Positions 61,827-64,000 of a DNA stretch of 64,000 bases are shown piece by piece. The notes beneath the pieces were generated by a model. It was not told the origin of the DNA, did no database searches, and worked only from the letters and a program-made list of their open reading frames with translations. Made by a program: the position numbers and the translations under genes. Within the stretch, counting starts at the first letter, position 1. Every line of letters begins with the position of its first letter. Source of the DNA: Microbacterium sp. (GTDB taxonomy: Bacteria; Actinomycetota; Actinomycetes; Actinomycetales; Microbacteriaceae); the NCBI GenBank assembly GCA_019510305.1, contig JAEKKN010000021.1:1-64000 (forward strand). The letters are read 5' to 3'.

Positions 61827-62702
61827 GTGAGCCTGTCGATGCGGCTGGTGAGCCTGTATCTGCGGGTGAGGAGCAAGCGGCACTTCGCCACCGTTCACGG
61901 CGCTCGCCGGATGCTGGCGCGGGAGAAGACCGCAGCGACACCGCCGGAGAGGCTCCGGACTCGACATGCGGTGAGTTTCGGGGTGCGAGAAGGGTTCGGA
62001 TGCTGGACCGTCACGCCTCGGAAGTCGCGGAGTGGGCGGACGGTGATCTACCTGCACGGCGGCGCCTACGTCAACGAGATCTCCCCGCAGCACTGGAAAC
62101 TCATCGAGCAGATCACCGACGCGGGCGCTTGCGTGATCGTCCCCGTGTACGGCCTCGCCCCGCAGTACGGCTACAAAGAGGCCTACCGCCTGCTCATCGC
62201 TGTCTACCGCGAGACTCTGGAATCGACGGCCCCGTCCGACGTCGTCTTCGCAGGGGACTCCGCGGGCGGGGGCCTCGCGCTCGGATTCGCCCAGACGCTC
62301 CTCAGCGCCGACCTCCCGCAACCGGGTCGCGTCGTGCTCATCTCCCCGTGGGTCGACATTTCACTCCGGAACCCCGACATCACGAGTCTCTCCCGAAAGG
62401 ATCCTTGGCTCGCGGTTCCGGGAGCGCGCGAATGCGGACGGGTCTGGGCAGACGGAGACGACGTCGAACTCCCGCAGCAGAGTCCGATCCGTGGACCCCT
62501 CGCCGGCCTCGCCCCGATCGACGTCTACATCGGCACTCGGGACATCTTGCTCCCGGACGTCCTGCTGCTGCGCGACCGGGCGGCCGCAGAAGACGTGCCC
62601 TTCCAACTGACGGTATGTCCAGGCGCGGTGCACGTGTATCCGCTCACGCCGACCAGAGAAGGGCGTGCGGGGTCCGTACGCATCGTGAGAAGCGTGATGT
62701 AG
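61827..62702 (+). CDS. Alpha/beta hydrolase (HSL/esterase type)
   Basis: A 291-residue esterase/lipase-like enzyme of the abhydrolase-3 (hormone-sensitive lipase) family. Oxyanion-hole motif YLHGGAYVNE, nucleophile GDSAGGGLAL (about residue 146), acidic residue Asp in YIGTRDILLPD and His in CPGAVHVYPL. Start uncertain: GTG 61827 (used here), GTG 61821 or ATG 61839. A seven-codon open frame (ATG 61807 to TGA 61830) overlaps the GTG by four bases. It is 40 bases after the amidase. Confidence 0.85.
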   Translation: MSLSMRLVSLYLRVRSKRHFATVHGARRMLAREKTAATPPERLRTRHAVSFGVREGFGCWTVTPRKSRSGRTVIYLHGGAYVNEISPQHWKLIEQITDAGACVIVPVYGLAPQYGYKEAYRLLIAVYRETLESTAPSDVVFAGDSAGGGLALGFAQTLLSADLPQPGRVVLISPWVDISLRNPDITSLSRKDPWLAVPGARECGRVWADGDDVELPQQSPIRGPLAGLAPIDVYIGTRDILLPDVLLLRDRAAAEDVPFQLTVCPGAVHVYPLTPTREGRAGSVRIVRSVM

Positions 62703-62749
62703 GACCACTTCCCGTGTCGTGGGCCCGCTGATCCCGGAGGCAGCATCGC

Positions 62750-62786
62750 TTGACAAGAAAACTGAGTACACTCATAATAAAGTGTA
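62750..62786 (+). promoter_or_regulatory. Strong promoter with palindromic operator, alpha/beta hydrolase
   Basis: TTGACA (62750-62755), a 17-base spacer, and CATAAT (62773-62778) match the sigma-70 pattern nearly perfectly. The dyad TACACT-N8-AGTGTA (62767-62786) brackets the -10, and TGAGT-AC-ACTCA (62763-62774) lies in the spacer, positions suited to a repressor. AT content is clearly above the surroundings. Confidence 0.75.
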
Positions 62787-62819
62787 GTCGTTTTTCGACG
62801 ACGAACACTGGAGGATCTC

Positions 62820-63701
62820 ATGAGCGGTACCGGCAGCGCACCCGTCAACACCTCGTACGCGAAAGCTCCCAACAAAGCCCTGACTGCGGGCGGCATCACC
62901 TTCGCCTACCGCGAGCTCGGTCCCGAAGAAGAGGTCCCGGTGGTGTTCTTCGTGCACCTCGCGGGCACGCTCGACAACTGGGACCCGCGGATCGTGGATG
63001 CGATCGCCCAGCATCGGCACGTGATCGCCTTCGATCAGCAGGGCGTGGGCGGGTCCTCCGGCACGGTGCCGCGCACGCTCGAAGAAGCGGCTGACGACGC
63101 CTACGCGTTCATCACCGCCCTCGGCTACTCGAAGATCGACGTCTTCTCGTTCTCGATGGGCGGCATGATCGCTCAGGACCTCATCGTGAAGCACCCGGAT
63201 CTCGTGCGCAAACTCGTGCTCACGGGCACCGGTCCGCGCGGCGGGAAGGACATGGACAAGGTCATCGGCACCACCTACTGGGACGTGCTGCGTGCGACTC
63301 TCACGCGCTCGGACCCGAAGGAGTTCCTGTTCTTCAACCGCGATGCCGCCGGGAAGAAGGCGGGTAAGGCGTTCATCAACAGACTCAAGGAGCGCTCCGT
63401 CGATCGCGACAAGGACATCAGGCTCTCCGCTTTCCAGACTCAGCTGACGGCGATCGCACGGTTCGGCCGGTCCGCGCCATCCGACCTCTCCGTCATCACC
63501 GGACCCACGCTGATCGCCAACGGCGACAACGACCGCATGGTCCCCTCCGTCCTGTCGCACGACCTGCACGCGCGCATTCCGGGCAGTGAGCTGACCATCT
63601 ACCCCGACTCCGGACACGGCGGCATCTTCCAGTACTGGGAGAAGTTCGCCCCTGTCGCGGTGAGATTCCTCACCGCCGACGAGCCTGCGCCGCGGCCATG
63701 A
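62820..63701 (+). CDS. Alpha/beta hydrolase fold protein
   Basis: A 293-residue alpha/beta hydrolase. The nucleophile elbow is FSFSMGGM (about residue 112), with a downstream Asp in NGDNDRMVP (about residue 241) and His in DSGHGGIFQ (about residue 266). The N-terminal motif HLAGTLDNWDPRI is in the position of the oxyanion hole. ATG 62820 has GGAGGA nearby. The stop overlaps the next, partly seen paralogue (ATGA). Resembles haloperoxidase/epoxide-hydrolase-like proteins; substrate unknown. Confidence 0.9.
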   Translation: MSGTGSAPVNTSYAKAPNKALTAGGITFAYRELGPEEEVPVVFFVHLAGTLDNWDPRIVDAIAQHRHVIAFDQQGVGGSSGTVPRTLEEAADDAYAFITALGYSKIDVFSFSMGGMIAQDLIVKHPDLVRKLVLTGTGPRGGKDMDKVIGTTYWDVLRATLTRSDPKEFLFFNRDAAGKKAGKAFINRLKERSVDRDKDIRLSAFQTQLTAIARFGRSAPSDLSVITGPTLIANGDNDRMVPSVLSHDLHARIPGSELTIYPDSGHGGIFQYWEKFAPVAVRFLTADEPAPRP

Positions 63702-64000
63702 CCGCTTCCGCGACACGTCCCGGGCGGTTTCGGAGCGCCGAGACGCGCGTGCTTCTCGTCGACGGGGTCGAGCTGGTCTATCGCGAGCTCGGTCCGGCAA
63801 CCGGCATCCCCCTCGTCGCTCTCAACCACCTCGGCGCCAACCTCGACGACTGGGATCCCCGTCTCGCCGACGGGCTTGCGCTGGACCGCCGGCTCATCCT
63901 GCTCGGCTATCGCGGCGTCGGCAGATCCGGAGGACGGGCGCGCGACGCGATCGAGGAGATGGCGGATGACGTGATCGCCGCACTGCGCGTGCTCGATCTG
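63698..64000 (+). CDS. Alpha/beta hydrolase, N-terminal part (runs off right edge)
   Basis: The first 101 codons of a gene whose ATG overlaps the stop of the preceding hydrolase. Its protein (VDGVELVYRELGPATGIP, then LNHLGANLDDWDPRLADGL and GYRGVGRSGG) is similar to the preceding gene's start, so it is a tandem paralogue. The catalytic residues would lie beyond the window. Confidence 0.88.
   Translation, partial: MTASATRPGRFRSAETRVLLVDGVELVYRELGPATGIPLVALNHLGANLDDWDPRLADGLALDRRLILLGYRGVGRSGGRARDAIEEMADDVIAALRVLDL

Overview
This window is a high-GC, gene-dense stretch of chromosome with short intergenic gaps, many ATGA start/stop overlaps and frequent GTG starts. Together with the urease order ureABCFGD, the SufS/SufU pair, DUF1206, the DUF222-HNH endonuclease and a desferrioxamine-type siderophore operon, this points to an actinobacterium of the Microbacteriaceae, most likely Microbacterium or a close relative. 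The genus is inferred from gene style, not from a marker gene. I see no phage, transposase or CRISPR array.

Layout. 1-3.4 kb: the start of xylA, a divergent ROK regulator, an AraC/GyrI-type regulator and a GyrI-like protein. 3.4-11.1 kb: a leftward siderophore operon (PLP decarboxylase, lysine/diamine N-hydroxylase, IucB-type acyltransferase, NIS synthetase) behind a DtxR/IdeR-type iron box, followed without a break by a penicillin-acylase-type hydrolase and a second IucB-type acyltransferase. The NIS synthetase is disrupted by an internal frameshifting deletion. 11.2-15.4 kb: DUF1206 and LysE membrane proteins, a SnoaL-like protein divergent from an HxlR regulator, and an NCS1 permease. 15.7-21.3 kb: urease ureABCFGD plus a nickel permease. 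21.4-25.5 kb: sufS-sufU, a double GNAT protein, an NAD(P)-binding protein and a GntR regulator. 25.5-28.0 kb: copper chaperone and CopA under a CsoR-like palindrome. 28.1-30.8 kb: a small membrane coiled-coil protein with a putative exported zinc peptidase, an SDR, and a charged protein of unknown function. 30.8-34.2 kb: tRNA-Arg(ACG), a nested repeat, LysR divergent from a frameshifted flavoprotein gene, and an acidic disordered protein. 34.3-38.6 kb: an ECF sigma factor with a SnoaL tail and its AhpD-like partner behind an ECF41-like promoter, serine deaminase, an AAA ATPase and a TetR regulator. 38.8-43.5 kb: an ABC exporter, HrpB helicase and a small membrane protein. 43.5-48.5 kb: flotillin-like protein, DUF222-HNH endonuclease with an SOS-box-like site, MarR, and a VOC protein divergent from TetR. 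48.7-56.5 kb: MDR oxidoreductase, a DUF2306/two-component operon, a large TPR-like protein with a lipoprotein, and the remnant of an aldehyde dehydrogenase. 56.5-64 kb: a double-domain Lrp/AsnC regulator divergent from a catabolic set (MFS permease, M20 amidohydrolase, amidase, esterase) and a tandem pair of alpha/beta hydrolases behind a strong-looking, operator-bearing promoter.

Themes. Metal supply recurs: iron (siderophore, iron box), nickel (permease feeding urease, His-tailed UreG), copper (CopZ/CopA). The 56.5-64 kb cluster looks like an uptake-and-hydrolysis pathway for an amide- or ester-containing compound whose identity the sequence does not reveal. Two genes carry frameshifts, which are either real decay or errors in the underlying assembly.
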